A stretch of 64,000 bases of DNA from Alicycliphilus denitrificans K601 (GCF_000204645.1 NC_015422.1:1691001-1755000); one strand, 5' to 3'; counted from the first letter of the stretch, positions 1 to 8,632 are shown. Translations and numbers: made by a program. Notes: generated from the letters alone by a model not told the origin.

Positions 1-78
1 CGAAGGCGTGAGCAACTGTCTTGAAAGTCAAGCCTCGCAAGCGCGCAGGCTCCATTCAATTGAAGCGTTTTGCCAATG

Positions 79-104
79 ATTCAATAAATGTTGTATTATC
101 GAAT
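79..104. promoter_or_regulatory. Inverted repeat, probable ArsR operator
   Basis: Arms ATTCAATAA (79-87) and TTATCGAAT (96-104) pair at 8 of 9 positions across an 8-base spacer and end two bases before the arsR start codon. A possible -10 box TATTAT (94-99) lies inside the right arm, with a weak -35 TTGCCA at 70-75. Binding here would block the promoter, as expected for an autoregulated ArsR repressor. Confidence 0.6.
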
Positions 105-105
105 C

Positions 106-435
106 ATGAACGAGACCCAAGCCATTTCCGCCCTCGGCGCCCTGGCCCATACCCAGCGGCTGCGCGTGTTCCGCGCCCTGGTGGTCGCCGGCCCCGAAGG
201 GCTGACACCCAGCGTCCTCGCCGACCAGCTCGACGTGGCCCGCAACTCCCTGTCCTTCCACCTGAAAGAACTGGCCCATGCCGGCCTGGTCACCATCGAG
301 CAGCAGGGCCGCAACCTGATCTACCGCGCCGACTTCACCAAGATGAATGGGCTGCTCGGCTATCTGACCGAGCACTGCTGCCAGGGCGGCGCGTGCGAGG
401 TCACCGAATCCTCCTCTGCCTGTACTTCCTGCTGA
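106..435 (+). CDS. arsR: ArsR-family transcriptional repressor
   Basis: A 109-residue winged-helix regulator heading the arsenic operon; proteins of this family leave the operator when As(III) or Sb(III) binds. Residues 1-80 hold the wHTH, including TPSVLADQLDVARNSLSFHL as the recognition region. The C terminus is Cys-rich (HCCQGGACEV and a final CTSC), which could supply metalloid ligands as in the Acidithiobacillus/Corynebacterium type rather than the CVC helix of plasmid R773 ArsR. I start at ATG 106; an in-frame ATG at 88 would add six residues inside the operator and matches no family member I know. The next gene starts 13 bases after the stop. Confidence 0.9.
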   Translation: MNETQAISALGALAHTQRLRVFRALVVAGPEGLTPSVLADQLDVARNSLSFHLKELAHAGLVTIEQQGRNLIYRADFTKMNGLLGYLTEHCCQGGACEVTESSSACTSC

Positions 436-448
436 AAGGATCACCCCC

Positions 449-919
449 ATGAAGCGCTTTCACGTCCACCTGCACGTCGATGACCTGAACCGCAGCATCG
501 GCTTCTATTCCCAACTGTTCGCCGCGCAGCCCGCGCGCGTCGAAGGCGACTACGCCAAATGGATGCTCGAAGACCCGCCGGTCAACTTCGCCATCTCCAC
601 ACGTGGCAACAAGCCGGGCATCGACCACCTGGGTATCCAGACCGACGATGCCGAGGAATTGGCGGTGCTGAAGGCCCGCGCCGAGGCGGCCGACATGACG
701 CTGCTGGACGAGGGCACCACGACCTGCTGCTACGCGCGCAGCGAGAAGCACTGGATCACCGATCCGCAGGGCGTGGCCTGGGAGCACTTCCACACGCTGG
801 GCAACATTCCGGTCTTTAACGAAGCGGCGCCTGCAGCGACTTCCGCCGCAGCGTGCTGTACCCCGGTGCGCGGCAAGCCGGTGGGCGTTGCGGTGAAGCC
901 GGCTTCCTCCTGCTGCTGA
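449..919 (+). CDS. arsI: ArsI/CadI-family VOC dioxygenase-like protein
   Basis: A 156-residue vicinal-oxygen-chelate fold protein in the ars operon. ArsI enzymes are Fe(II) dioxygenases that cleave the C-As bond of trivalent organoarsenicals; related CadI proteins are cadmium-induced. Visible residues fit ArsI: H5/H7 at the start of the first strand, H60 in GIDHLGIQT, the vicinal pair C93-C94 in TTCCYA (arsenical binding in ArsI) and E112 in WEHF. Residues after about 125 form an Ala-rich tail with two more Cys pairs (C136-C137 and C155-C156) that the catalytic core does not need. Function is inferred from the family and operon; the substrate is not known. Confidence 0.8.
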   Translation: MKRFHVHLHVDDLNRSIGFYSQLFAAQPARVEGDYAKWMLEDPPVNFAISTRGNKPGIDHLGIQTDDAEELAVLKARAEAADMTLLDEGTTTCCYARSEKHWITDPQGVAWEHFHTLGNIPVFNEAAPAATSAAACCTPVRGKPVGVAVKPASSCC

Positions 920-931
920 TGTGAGATACCC

Positions 932-1429
932 ATGACCACCGACAAGACCTACAACGCCCTGTTCATCTGCACGGGTAACTCGGCCCGCTCCATCCTGGCC
1001 GAAGGCATCCTCAATGAATTGGGCCAGGGGCGCTTTCGCGCCTACTCGGCGGGCAGCCACCCCAAGGGCGAAGTCCACCCACTGGCGCTCGCCACGCTGG
1101 AGCGGCTGCACATGCCGACCGCCGGCTACCGCAGCAAGAACTGGGACGAGTTCGCGGCGCCCGGTGCGCCGGAGCTGGATTTCATCTTCACGGTCTGCGA
1201 CAACGCCGCCGGCGAGGTCTGCCCCGTGTGGCCGGGACGCCCGATGTCGGCGCATTGGGGTGTGCCTGATCCCGCAGCCGTCGAGGGCACCGACGAACAG
1301 AAGCGCAAGGCATTCACGGATGCGGCGCTGACCTTGCGCCGGCGCATCGAGCTATTCCTGTCGCTGCCGATGCAACGCCTGGATGCCATGTCGCTGCAGC
1401 ACGAGCTGCGCAGCATCGGCACGAAGTGA
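932..1429 (+). CDS. arsC: Arsenate reductase, LMW-phosphatase type
   Basis: A 165-residue cytoplasmic arsenate reductase of the low-molecular-weight tyrosine-phosphatase fold, producing arsenite for export. The P-loop CTGNSARS gives catalytic C13 and R19; the VPDP segment near 111 carries the general-acid Asp; C89 and C97 in FTVCDNAAGEVCP are candidates for the disulfide-relay cysteines, suggesting thioredoxin-type recycling. It starts 12 bases after the ArsI-like gene and is followed by acr3 after 10 bases, so all are probably co-transcribed. A second, unrelated arsenate reductase closes the operon. Confidence 0.9.
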   Translation: MTTDKTYNALFICTGNSARSILAEGILNELGQGRFRAYSAGSHPKGEVHPLALATLERLHMPTAGYRSKNWDEFAAPGAPELDFIFTVCDNAAGEVCPVWPGRPMSAHWGVPDPAAVEGTDEQKRKAFTDAALTLRRRIELFLSLPMQRLDAMSLQHELRSIGTK

Positions 1430-1439
1430 GGTCTGCGCG

Positions 1440-2525
1440 ATGAGTGTTGGAACCCAAACGGCCAGCCGCGTGCCGGCCGCCCCCACCATGAGCGTCTTCG
1501 AGCGCTACCTGAGCGTGTGGGTACTGCTGTGCATCGTCGCCGGTATCGCGCTCGGCCAGTTCGCGCCCAGCGTGTTCCATGCCATCGGCCGCATGGAGAT
1601 CGCGCAGGTCAACCTGCCGGTGGGCCTGCTGATCTGGGTGATGATCATTCCCATGCTGCTCAAGGTGGACTTCGGCGCTCTCGGCCAAGTCAAGCAGCAT
1701 TGGCGCGGCATCGGCGTGACGCTGTTCGTCAACTGGGCCGTCAAACCCTTCTCGATGGCGCTACTCGCCTGGATCTTCATCCGCCAGGTCTTCGCGCAGT
1801 GGCTGCCCTCCGACCAGCTCGACAGCTATGTCGCGGGCCTGATCCTGCTGGCCGCCGCACCCTGCACGGCAATGGTGTTCGTCTGGAGCCGGCTGACCGG
1901 GGGCGATCCTGTGTTCACGCTGTCGCAGGTGGCGCTGAACGACACCATCATGGTCTTCGCCTTCGCCCCAATCGTGGGCCTGCTACTGGGCTTATCGTCC
2001 ATTACGGTGCCGTGGGACACCTTACTGGTATCGGTCGGTCTGTACATCGTGATTCCGGTCATCCTGGCCCAGCTCTGGCGCCGCGCGTTGCTGAGCAAGG
2101 GCCAAGCCGCCTTCGACCGGGCGCTGGAGCGCATCGGCCCTCTGTCGATCGCGGCGCTGCTGCTCACGCTGGTGCTGCTGTTCGCCTTCCAGGGCGAGGC
2201 CATCATCCGCCAGCCGCTGGTGATCGCCATGTTGGCGGTGCCGATCCTGATCCAGGTGTTCTTCAACTCCGGGTTGGCCTACTGGCTCAACCGTCGGCTG
2301 GGCGAGCAGCACAACATTGCCTGTCCCTCGGCGCTGATTGGTGCCTCCAACTTCTTCGAGCTGGCCGTGGCCGCCGCCATCAGCCTGTTCGGCTTCCAGT
2401 CCGGCGCGGCGTTGGCCACCGTGGTCGGCGTGCTGATCGAGGTACCCGTGATGCTGCTGGTCGTGCGCGTGGTCAACCGCTCGCGCGGCTGGTACGAATG
2501 CGGCCCGAACTCCGCCACCCGATAA
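1440..2525 (+). CDS. acr3: Acr3-family arsenite efflux permease
   Basis: A 361-residue inner-membrane permease with about ten hydrophobic helices that exports As(OH)3 driven by the proton gradient. The conserved Acr3 segment AAPCTAMVFVWS with its essential Cys lies near residue 140. I start at the ATG at 1440 (MSVGTQ), ten bases after arsC; an in-frame upstream ATG at 1383 lies inside arsC and adds a non-conserved Cys/Ser-rich stretch. The family is distinct from the R773 ArsB antiporter. Confidence 0.92.
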   Translation: MSVGTQTASRVPAAPTMSVFERYLSVWVLLCIVAGIALGQFAPSVFHAIGRMEIAQVNLPVGLLIWVMIIPMLLKVDFGALGQVKQHWRGIGVTLFVNWAVKPFSMALLAWIFIRQVFAQWLPSDQLDSYVAGLILLAAAPCTAMVFVWSRLTGGDPVFTLSQVALNDTIMVFAFAPIVGLLLGLSSITVPWDTLLVSVGLYIVIPVILAQLWRRALLSKGQAAFDRALERIGPLSIAALLLTLVLLFAFQGEAIIRQPLVIAMLAVPILIQVFFNSGLAYWLNRRLGEQHNIACPSALIGASNFFELAVAAAISLFGFQSGAALATVVGVLIEVPVMLLVVRVVNRSRGWYECGPNSATR

Positions 2526-2542
2526 CCAACCAGGTCACTCCC

Positions 2543-2965
2543 ATGAGCACCGTCACGATCTACCACAATCCCGACTGCGGCACCTCGCGCAACGTGCTGG
2601 CCCTGATCCGCAACAGCGGCGAGGAGCCCACGGTCATCGAGTACCTGAAGACCCCGCCCGATCGGGCGACGCTGATGGTGCTGATCGCCGCAATGGGCGT
2701 ATCGGCGCGCGCCGTGCTGCGCGAGAAAGGCACGCCCTATGCCGAACTGGGCCTGGGCGACCCGCAGTGGGGCGATGACCGGTTGATCGACTTCATGCTC
2801 CAGCATCCCATCCTCATCAACCGGCCCATTGTGGTCACGCCGCTGGGCACGCGCCTGTGCCGGCCTTCGGAGGCCGTGCTGGACATCCTGCCGCAGCCGC
2901 AGCGCGGCGCGTTCCGCAAGGAAGACGGCGAAGCCGTGGTGGATGCGGAGGGTCGCAGGGTCTGA
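2543..2965 (+). CDS. arsC: Arsenate reductase, glutaredoxin-dependent type
   Basis: A 140-residue protein of the ArsC/Spx thioredoxin-like fold. The active site Cys is C12 in HNPDCGTSRN, and the three anion-binding arginines fall at R60, R94 and R107, the same numbers as in the plasmid R773 enzyme, so glutaredoxin/glutathione coupling is expected. It is the last gene of the ars operon. With the LMW-phosphatase type enzyme at 932-1429, the operon carries both unrelated arsenate reductase classes. Confidence 0.93.
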   Translation: MSTVTIYHNPDCGTSRNVLALIRNSGEEPTVIEYLKTPPDRATLMVLIAAMGVSARAVLREKGTPYAELGLGDPQWGDDRLIDFMLQHPILINRPIVVTPLGTRLCRPSEAVLDILPQPQRGAFRKEDGEAVVDAEGRRV

Positions 2966-3005
2966 GACCTCCCGCATAAGCGGCAGGCAATCTGAAGTGA
3001 GGCTG

Positions 3006-3038
3006 GTATTATCGAATTTCGTTATCGATATTCGATAT
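3006..3038. promoter_or_regulatory. AT-rich palindromic operator of the padR-chrA pair
   Basis: TTATCGAAT (3009-3017) and ATTCGATAT (3030-3038) form an inverted repeat matching at 8 of 9 positions, with a further half-site TTATCGATA at 3022-3030. The right arm covers the start codon. The 12-mer GTATTATCGAAT at 3006-3017 is identical to bases 93-104 in the arsR operator. PadR proteins bind such AT-rich palindromes, so autorepression is likely. Confidence 0.55.
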
Positions 3039-3366
3039 GAAAGAGAAGCCTACTCCACGTGCCATGGAGCACCACGACCTGCTGTCGGGGCTGATCCGCC
3101 TGCATGTGCTGCACCACGCAGCCGAGCAGGAGATCTACGGGCAATGGATGATCGACGAGCTGGCCCACCACGGCTACCGCCTCTCCCCCGGAACGCTGTA
3201 CCCGATGCTGCACAAGATGGAGCGCGACGGCTACCTCGTCTCCCGCCAGGAGCGTGAAGGGCGCACCGTGCGCAAGCTCTACACGATCACGCCCAAGGGC
3301 AAGGAAGGCTTGGCGCTGGCCAAGGACCGCATCCGGGAGTTCACCGGGGAGGCGATGCACAAATGA
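3037..3366 (+). CDS. PadR-family transcriptional regulator
   Basis: A 109-residue PadR winged-helix protein: the core LRLHVLHHAAEQEIYGQWM, the wing signature LSPGTLYPMLHKMERDGYL and the basic REGRTVRKLYTIT strand are typical. Its stop codon overlaps the chrA start (ATGA at 3363-3366), so the two are translationally coupled and the protein probably represses chrA until chromate or another signal appears. PadR genes are frequent partners of chrA. Confidence 0.88.
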   Translation: MKEKPTPRAMEHHDLLSGLIRLHVLHHAAEQEIYGQWMIDELAHHGYRLSPGTLYPMLHKMERDGYLVSRQEREGRTVRKLYTITPKGKEGLALAKDRIREFTGEAMHK

Positions 3367-4592
3367 CAGATTCCACCAACACCTTGCAGCATGAGGCCGC
3401 TGCCGCGCGCGGCTCACCCGTCGAAGTCTTCGGCGCCTTCCTCAAGCTGGGGCTGACCTCCTTCGGCGGGCCGATCGCGCATCTGGGCTATTTCCGCTCG
3501 GAGTTCGTCGAGCGTCGCCGCTGGCTGGATGACCGCAGCTACTCCGATCTGGTCGCCCTGTGCCAGTTCCTGCCGGGGCCGGCCAGCAGCCAGGTCGGTA
3601 TGGCGCTGGGGTTGGGCCGCGCGGGCTGGCTGGGGCTGCTGGCGGCCTGGGCCGGATTCACCTTGCCATCGGCGATTGCGCTGATCCTGTTCGCCTTTGG
3701 CATCGCCGAGTACCAGGGGCTGGCCCAGTCCGGCTGGGTGCACGGGCTCAAGGTCGTCGCCGTGGCCATCGTGGCGCAAGCGGTCTGGGGGATGGCCAAG
3801 TCGTTGTGCCCGGACCGGCCGCGCGCCGCGCTGGCCATTCTGGCGGCGCTGCTGACCATGGTCCTGCCCTCGGCCGCGGGACAGCTTGCCGCCATCGCGG
3901 TGGCAGGGCTGCTGGGCTGGTGGACATTGAAGATCGCGCAACCCGGCGGCGGCCACGCCCACAGCTACCCCGTCTCGCGCAAGCTGGGCATCGTGGCGCT
4001 GCTGCTGTTTGCCGCACCGCTCGTCGGGCTGCCCCTGTGGGCGGCAGCCACGGACTCGTCCACGATAGCCCTGCTGGAAGGGGTGTACCGCTCCGGTGCA
4101 CTGGTCTTCGGCGGTGGACACGTTGTGCTGCCGCTGCTGCAGGCCTCGGTGGTGCCCAGCGGCGTCGTGAGCAATGCCGACTTCCTGGCCGGCTACGGTG
4201 CGGCGCAGGCCGTGCCGGGGCCGCTGTTCACTTTCTCGGCCTACCTCGGCGCGGTCGCCCACGGACCGCTGCATGGCTGGATCGGCGGGCTGGCACTCCT
4301 GGGCACGATCTTCCTCCCCGCTTTTTTCATGCTGGTCGGTGCACTGCCGTTCTGGGAAGGGCTGCGCCACCGCGCGGGCATCCAGACGGCCATGGCCGGC
4401 ATCAACGCCGGCGTGGTCGGTATTCTGGTGTCCGCCCTCTATGACCCGGTATGGACGAGTGCCATCCACAGCAAGGCGGATTTTGGGCTGGCGCTGCTCT
4501 CGTTCGGACTGCTGACGGTGGGGCGCGTGCCGCCGGCGCTCGTGGTGCTGTTAGCCGGGCTGGTGGGCTGGGTCATGGCGATGGGCGTCTGA
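3363..4592 (+). CDS. chrA: Chromate transporter ChrA
   Basis: A 409-residue CHR-superfamily inner-membrane transporter of the bidomain (long-chain) class, which expels chromate. Two homologous CHR halves are seen: the first with FLKLGLTSFGGPIAHLGYF and QFLPGPASSQVG (about 20-80), the second with SGALVFGGGHVVLPLL and AQAVPGPLFTFSAYLG (about 240-300). The paired G-G-P and P-G-P motifs are family signatures. The start overlaps the padR stop by four bases. No chrB is present, so control is by PadR alone. Confidence 0.92.
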   Translation: MTDSTNTLQHEAAAARGSPVEVFGAFLKLGLTSFGGPIAHLGYFRSEFVERRRWLDDRSYSDLVALCQFLPGPASSQVGMALGLGRAGWLGLLAAWAGFTLPSAIALILFAFGIAEYQGLAQSGWVHGLKVVAVAIVAQAVWGMAKSLCPDRPRAALAILAALLTMVLPSAAGQLAAIAVAGLLGWWTLKIAQPGGGHAHSYPVSRKLGIVALLLFAAPLVGLPLWAAATDSSTIALLEGVYRSGALVFGGGHVVLPLLQASVVPSGVVSNADFLAGYGAAQAVPGPLFTFSAYLGAVAHGPLHGWIGGLALLGTIFLPAFFMLVGALPFWEGLRHRAGIQTAMAGINAGVVGILVSALYDPVWTSAIHSKADFGLALLSFGLLTVGRVPPALVVLLAGLVGWVMAMGV

Positions 4593-4597
4593 ATCTC

Positions 4598-5128
4598 ATG
4601 TGGCACACCCTGACCATCCAGCTCCGACACGAAACCGCCGACGACATTGCCGCCATCGAAGCGGTCACGACCGCCGCCTTCGCTGATGCACCACACACCA
4701 GCCACACCGAGCAATTCATCGTGCGCGCCTTGCGTGCCGCCAACGAACTGACGCTTTCCATCGTGGCCGAAGAACATGGGCGCGTCGTCGGTCACGTCGC
4801 GCTGTCGCCAGTAACGATCACCCATGAGCACAGGCGAAAGACCGAGGGCTGGTATGGGTTGGGGCCGATCTCCGTCCTGCCGCCAAGGCAGGGGCGAGGC
4901 ATCGGTTCGCGCCTGATGGAACAGGCGCTGTCTGAACTGCGGGCTATGCAGGCCGCAGGCTGCGTGCTGCTGGGAGATCCAACGTACTACACGCGCTTTG
5001 GCTTCCAGGCCCATGCGGGCTTGCAACTGCCGGGCGTGCCGCCCGGCTATTTCATGGCGCTGGCCCTGCATGGGACAGTGCCGGAAGGCATCGCGCACTA
5101 CAGCGATGCCTTCAACGCCGCCGCCTGA
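4598..5128 (+). CDS. GNAT-family N-acetyltransferase
   Basis: A 176-residue GNAT protein of the YhbS-like branch. The acetyl-CoA pyrophosphate loop is seen as LPPRQGRGIGSRLMEQAL (about 95-112), followed by GDPTYYTRFGF, which is typical of this branch. The substrate cannot be deduced. I use the ATG at 4598, five bases after chrA; an upstream in-frame ATG at 4451 lies within chrA. Position suggests read-through from the padR-chrA promoter. A strong terminator overlaps its 3' end. Confidence 0.82.
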   Translation: MWHTLTIQLRHETADDIAAIEAVTTAAFADAPHTSHTEQFIVRALRAANELTLSIVAEEHGRVVGHVALSPVTITHEHRRKTEGWYGLGPISVLPPRQGRGIGSRLMEQALSELRAMQAAGCVLLGDPTYYTRFGFQAHAGLQLPGVPPGYFMALALHGTVPEGIAHYSDAFNAAA

Positions 5129-5153
5129 GCCAGCGCGAAGGCGGCGGCGTTTT
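5116..5153 (+). terminator. Intrinsic terminator after the GNAT gene
   Basis: A perfect 10-bp stem, CGCCGCCGCC (5116-5125) with GGCGGCGGCG (5140-5149), is followed by TTTT. The left arm encodes the last Ala codons of the acetyltransferase, so the stop codon lies inside the loop. Confidence 0.8.
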
Positions 5154-5293
5154 AATTCGGCTATTGGCCTTGAACACCGGGCGCGGCCACTGTCGCACCC
5201 GGATTTCGCGTCCACCGCGCCCAGGGCGGAACGGCCTGGGCGCGGTGCTGATCGCGGTTATTCCTTCGTCTCGATGCGCCACCACACAAAGCG

Positions 5294-5321
5294 AAGCGCC
5301 CCGGTCGAGGCCGGGGCGCTT
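5294..5321 (-). terminator. Hairpin terminator of the ParB-like gene
   Basis: AAGCGCCCCGG (5294-5304) pairs perfectly with CCGGGGCGCTT (5311-5321) across a six-base loop, just past the ParB-like stop codon on the minus strand. The T-run is weak on the minus side, so termination may be partial or Rho-assisted. Confidence 0.6.
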
Positions 5322-5335
5322 GCCTTCGGCGCGGG

Positions 5336-7387
5336 TCAAGCGGCCAGTGCCTCGGCGGGTTCATCCGCCATTGCCTCGGTATCCTCCGGGGCGTCCTGCT
5401 CCGGGCCTTCTTCCTGCGCGGCCTCCTGCGGGCCTTCGGCCTTGAAGATGGCGGGCATCCAGCCGGTGCCATCGGCCAGCCGCTCGGCCTCGCTGGCAAT
5501 GTCGGCCTTCTTGAGCTTCGCCAGCCGGGTGACGAATTCCGGTGCAAACGCGCCCACGGCATCCAGAATCACGGCCTTGGAAACGTGCTTGAAGTAGCCT
5601 TCTGCGGTCGGCTTCCACCATGCAGCCATGTCGAGGCCCACGGCCTGCGCCAGTTCCGCGCCGGGCTGGTGCGGCGTGGCGCGAGGCGTCACCACGTCCA
5701 CCGTGGAAGCCACGCACACGGCCAGCAGCCGCACCAGTTCGTCTTGCGGCTTCGCCAGCAGCGCGGCGAATAGTTCGGCGTTGTCCTCCGGCAAGGCTTC
5801 ACCGGCGACCTGTTGCAGTTCGCGCAGCGCCACGGCGGCGGGCGATTCCGGCCAGTCCGGGGCCATGCCTTCCAGTCGGTCTTGCACTTTCAGGCTCACG
5901 CCGAGCGGCAGGTCGTGGCCGTAGTGGCTTTCCTGCAAGACGGTCTGCACCATGCCATGCACCAGCGCGGCCAGCGCGACGTGCGGATGCCGTGCGACTT
6001 CGATTTGCAGCGCCGCCGTGCGATGGGCGCTCAACCACTGCGCCAGCCGGTCGGACAGGCTCGCGGCCTTGGGCGCGTCGTCGGCGTCCTCGTGCTCGTC
6101 GTTGGCGGCTTCGCCTTCGGTGCTGCCGAAACCGCGCCGCAGCTTTTCCAGCGTGCGCAGCGCCTTCGCCTCGGCTTCGCGCAGCAGGCCGCGATGAATG
6201 ACGGCTTCGCCGTTGCGGTCGATGGTGACGATGGCACCGGCCACCTCGCGCACATCGGGGGCATAGCCGTGCAAGGCGTCCTCCGCGTCTTGCAGTTCGC
6301 CGACCACCTGATCGCGACGCTGTTCCAGCTTCTCGGCCTTGGCCTCGTCCTCGGCGTCGCAAGCTTCTTCCAGTTCGGCGTCGATCTTTTCGAGGCGGGT
6401 TTCCAGCGAGGCGATGCGGCGGGCCTCGCGGGTGGTCGGCTCGCGGCGGTGGCGCGGGGCGTTCTGGAACGCCTGCCGTTCCTCGTAGGCCAGATGCGGT
6501 ACGGCCTCCACCCATGCCCAGCCCTCGGCGCGCACGTCCTCGGCCAGCGTTGCCAGCTTGTCGCGCACCAGCGTTTCCAGCACTGCGGTATCGGTGAGGT
6601 AGGTTCCGGCATCGCCTTCCGCGAACAGGTCGCGGCGGATGCCGCCGCCTGCCTGCTGGTAGGCGTCCAGCCCGACGAAGCGCACCAGCGCGTGCGTGGC
6701 GTCGATTTCGCGCTCGGTCAGGCGCTCGCGCAGCTTGGACGGGCTGCGCTGCCATTCCGGCGCACCATAGAACGCCGCTTCCTGCGCGGCGTGGTCATCG
6801 GTGATGGTCAAGGCCATCAACTGTTCCAGCGTCACGCCACCGGCCCGGTAGTCGGCCATGAGGCGCGGCGAGACGTTCGCCAGCTTCAAGCGGCGCTGCA
6901 CCACCAGCGGGGACACGCCGAAGTCGGCGGCTATGTCCTCGATGGGTCGGCCTTCCTTGACCAGCGCGGCGAAGGCCGCGAACTGGTCGGCGGGGTGCAT
7001 GTTCTCGCGCTGCACGTTCTCCGCGAGGCTGACGGTACGGGCGGACGCATCGGCCACCAGCAGGCACGGCACTTCGTAGTCGGTAGGGATGCGCATCTTC
7101 TTCGCCAGCAGCTTCAAGGCGGTCAGGCGGCGGTCGCCTGCCACCACCTCGTAAGCCTCGCCATCGGCGGAAAGGATGACGATCAGGTTTTGCAGCAGGC
7201 CGATGCGGGCAATGCTCGCGGCCAGTTCGGGGATGGACTGGCGCGGGGTCGTGCGGACGTTGCGCTTGGAGCGGCGCGGCAACAGTTGCGACAACGGAAC
7301 CAAGATCAGGTTCTTGGCCGGGTCGGCCACTTCCAGCGGTGAGGCGGCTTCGATGGCGACGGCTTCGGTTTTGAGTACGGCGTTCAT
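5336..7387 (-). CDS. ParB/Spo0J-like nuclease-family protein of ICE backbone
   Basis: A 683-residue protein with a ParB N-terminal fold at about 27-130 (VVAGDRRLTALK at 82-93 and ENVQREN at 123-129 are hallmark boxes) and an HTH near 149-170. The rest is long and acidic: a Glu/Lys-rich coiled coil around 340-400, then a region with no domain I know, and a Glu-rich tail. Plasmid ParB proteins are about 300 residues, so this is the large form found on ICEs, where no ParA partner sits alongside, as here. I start at ATG 7387, which has AGGAG nine bases upstream; longer readings run into a neighbouring gene. Its exact role (maintenance or regulation) is unproven. Confidence 0.85.
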   Translation of the reverse strand: MNAVLKTEAVAIEAASPLEVADPAKNLILVPLSQLLPRRSKRNVRTTPRQSIPELAASIARIGLLQNLIVILSADGEAYEVVAGDRRLTALKLLAKKMRIPTDYEVPCLLVADASARTVSLAENVQRENMHPADQFAAFAALVKEGRPIEDIAADFGVSPLVVQRRLKLANVSPRLMADYRAGGVTLEQLMALTITDDHAAQEAAFYGAPEWQRSPSKLRERLTEREIDATHALVRFVGLDAYQQAGGGIRRDLFAEGDAGTYLTDTAVLETLVRDKLATLAEDVRAEGWAWVEAVPHLAYEERQAFQNAPRHRREPTTREARRIASLETRLEKIDAELEEACDAEDEAKAEKLEQRRDQVVGELQDAEDALHGYAPDVREVAGAIVTIDRNGEAVIHRGLLREAEAKALRTLEKLRRGFGSTEGEAANDEHEDADDAPKAASLSDRLAQWLSAHRTAALQIEVARHPHVALAALVHGMVQTVLQESHYGHDLPLGVSLKVQDRLEGMAPDWPESPAAVALRELQQVAGEALPEDNAELFAALLAKPQDELVRLLAVCVASTVDVVTPRATPHQPGAELAQAVGLDMAAWWKPTAEGYFKHVSKAVILDAVGAFAPEFVTRLAKLKKADIASEAERLADGTGWMPAIFKAEGPQEAAQEEGPEQDAPEDTEAMADEPAEALAA

Positions 7388-7464
7388 GGTGATTTCTCCT
7401 AGCGGTGGGATGCAGCAGCGAGAGAAGCGGCAAGGGCTGCTGCCTGCCCCTGCCGCGTGGGGAT

Positions 7465-8289
7465 TCAGGCTTTCAACTGGCGCAGGCCATCGGCCAGCAG
7501 CCACAGGGCGCGATTCAGGCGCACGCTTTGGTCGATGCCCTGCACGGGCCGGGTGGTCTGGCGGCGGCCATTCGCTGCGCGGGCGGACAGGCCGCCTTTG
7601 GTCAAGTTCTCCTGCGTGCGGTTGAACACGCTCCACAGGTCGCGGCGGTCGTCGTCGTGGCGGCGCGGCATCAGGATTTGCGATTCCGTGATGGGCGCGG
7701 GCTTGTCCTCGTCGTACTTCAACGCCAGCGCAGCACGGGCGAACACTTCCGATTCCCCGGCGTCCAGCGTGATGGCGCGCATGGCATCGCGCGATTCCTG
7801 CGCCCGGTCGAAGCCGTGCAGGACTTCGTAAGCGCCTTCGATGACGTGGGCTGCTACGTCGCCCTTGTGCGGCACGCGCACGTCGGCCACGGTGTCGCCG
7901 CAGACAAGGCCATTGCTGCAAACGAAGCGAAACATCCCGGCCAGCATCTGATAGCTGCTGGTGCCGTCATGGGAGTTCAGCAGGATGATTTCGTTGGCCT
8001 CGCGTCCGTTGATCTGGCTGGCATGGCGCAGCCGGATCATGTGCTTGGTGTAGTCGCGGCGGTCGTCGTGGCGCACGCGGGTTTGCGTCACCATGAAGGG
8101 CTCGAAGCCTTCCCCGCGCAGTTCTTGCAGCACGGTTGCGGTGGGGATGTAGCTGTACCGCTCGGAGCGGCTTTCGTGCGGTGCCTCCGCGAAGATGGAC
8201 GGGGCCACGGCCCGGATTTGGTCATCCGACAAGGGACGTTCCGAACGCAGCACCGGGGAACGGGAAGCGAAGCGGGATGCGATTTGCAT
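7465..8289 (-). CDS. DUF932 domain protein
   Basis: A 274-residue DUF932 (phage/plasmid-like LGT_TIGR03299-type) protein. Typical features include RYSYIPTATVLQELRGEGFEP near 40-60, a TQTRVR segment and SSYQMLAGMFRFVCSNGLV near 135-153. Such genes are common on ICEs and plasmids, often with ParB-like, DUF2958 and RadC-like genes as here; the biochemical role is unknown. Start ATG 8289 has AGGAG at the correct spacing. It lies 77 bases upstream of the ParB-like gene on the same strand and may be co-transcribed with it. Confidence 0.83.
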   Translation of the reverse strand: MQIASRFASRSPVLRSERPLSDDQIRAVAPSIFAEAPHESRSERYSYIPTATVLQELRGEGFEPFMVTQTRVRHDDRRDYTKHMIRLRHASQINGREANEIILLNSHDGTSSYQMLAGMFRFVCSNGLVCGDTVADVRVPHKGDVAAHVIEGAYEVLHGFDRAQESRDAMRAITLDAGESEVFARAALALKYDEDKPAPITESQILMPRRHDDDRRDLWSVFNRTQENLTKGGLSARAANGRRQTTRPVQGIDQSVRLNRALWLLADGLRQLKA

Positions 8290-8632
8290 AGCATTTCTCC
8301 TGACAAAGAAAAAAGGTTTGCTGTTCACCGCATACCGGATTCCTAGATTCGGAAGCCCAGCCTTTCGGCTGTTCGGTGCGGTCGGCACGAGGAACCCGGT
8401 TGGCCCTGTTGCCACCGTCTTTCCTGAGTTCATCGCCCGCGACGGTCAGGAGCGCGCGGACGGGGGCCGTCAAGGAGGCAAGCGCAGGGTGGGTGCGGCC
8501 CGCAGGCGCAGCCGAGGACACGGCCCTGCGCGCCTTGACGGCACACGGCCGCGGGCTACAGTCGCGGTGAAGGTGATGAAGTCAGGGGAGACGGCTGGAC
8601 ATGGCCACGGCCCCTCAATACGCCGACCGCAC
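8290..8632. other. Non-coding leader region upstream of the DUF932 gene
   Basis: No convincing gene. The segment around 8440-8600 has pieces resembling the duplicated B unit found at 9887-10032 and 10672-10822 (for example GCCTTGACGGC followed by a GTGAAGG segment), in the same position upstream of a minus-strand gene and directly before an A unit. It looks like a third, diverged copy of the composite leader. Confidence 0.4.

Noticed and set aside
5336..7921. Longer ParB-like protein of 861 residues
   Set aside because: The extra 178 residues overlap the DUF932 gene in another frame, are Arg/Ala-rich, and the start at 7387 has a good ribosome site.
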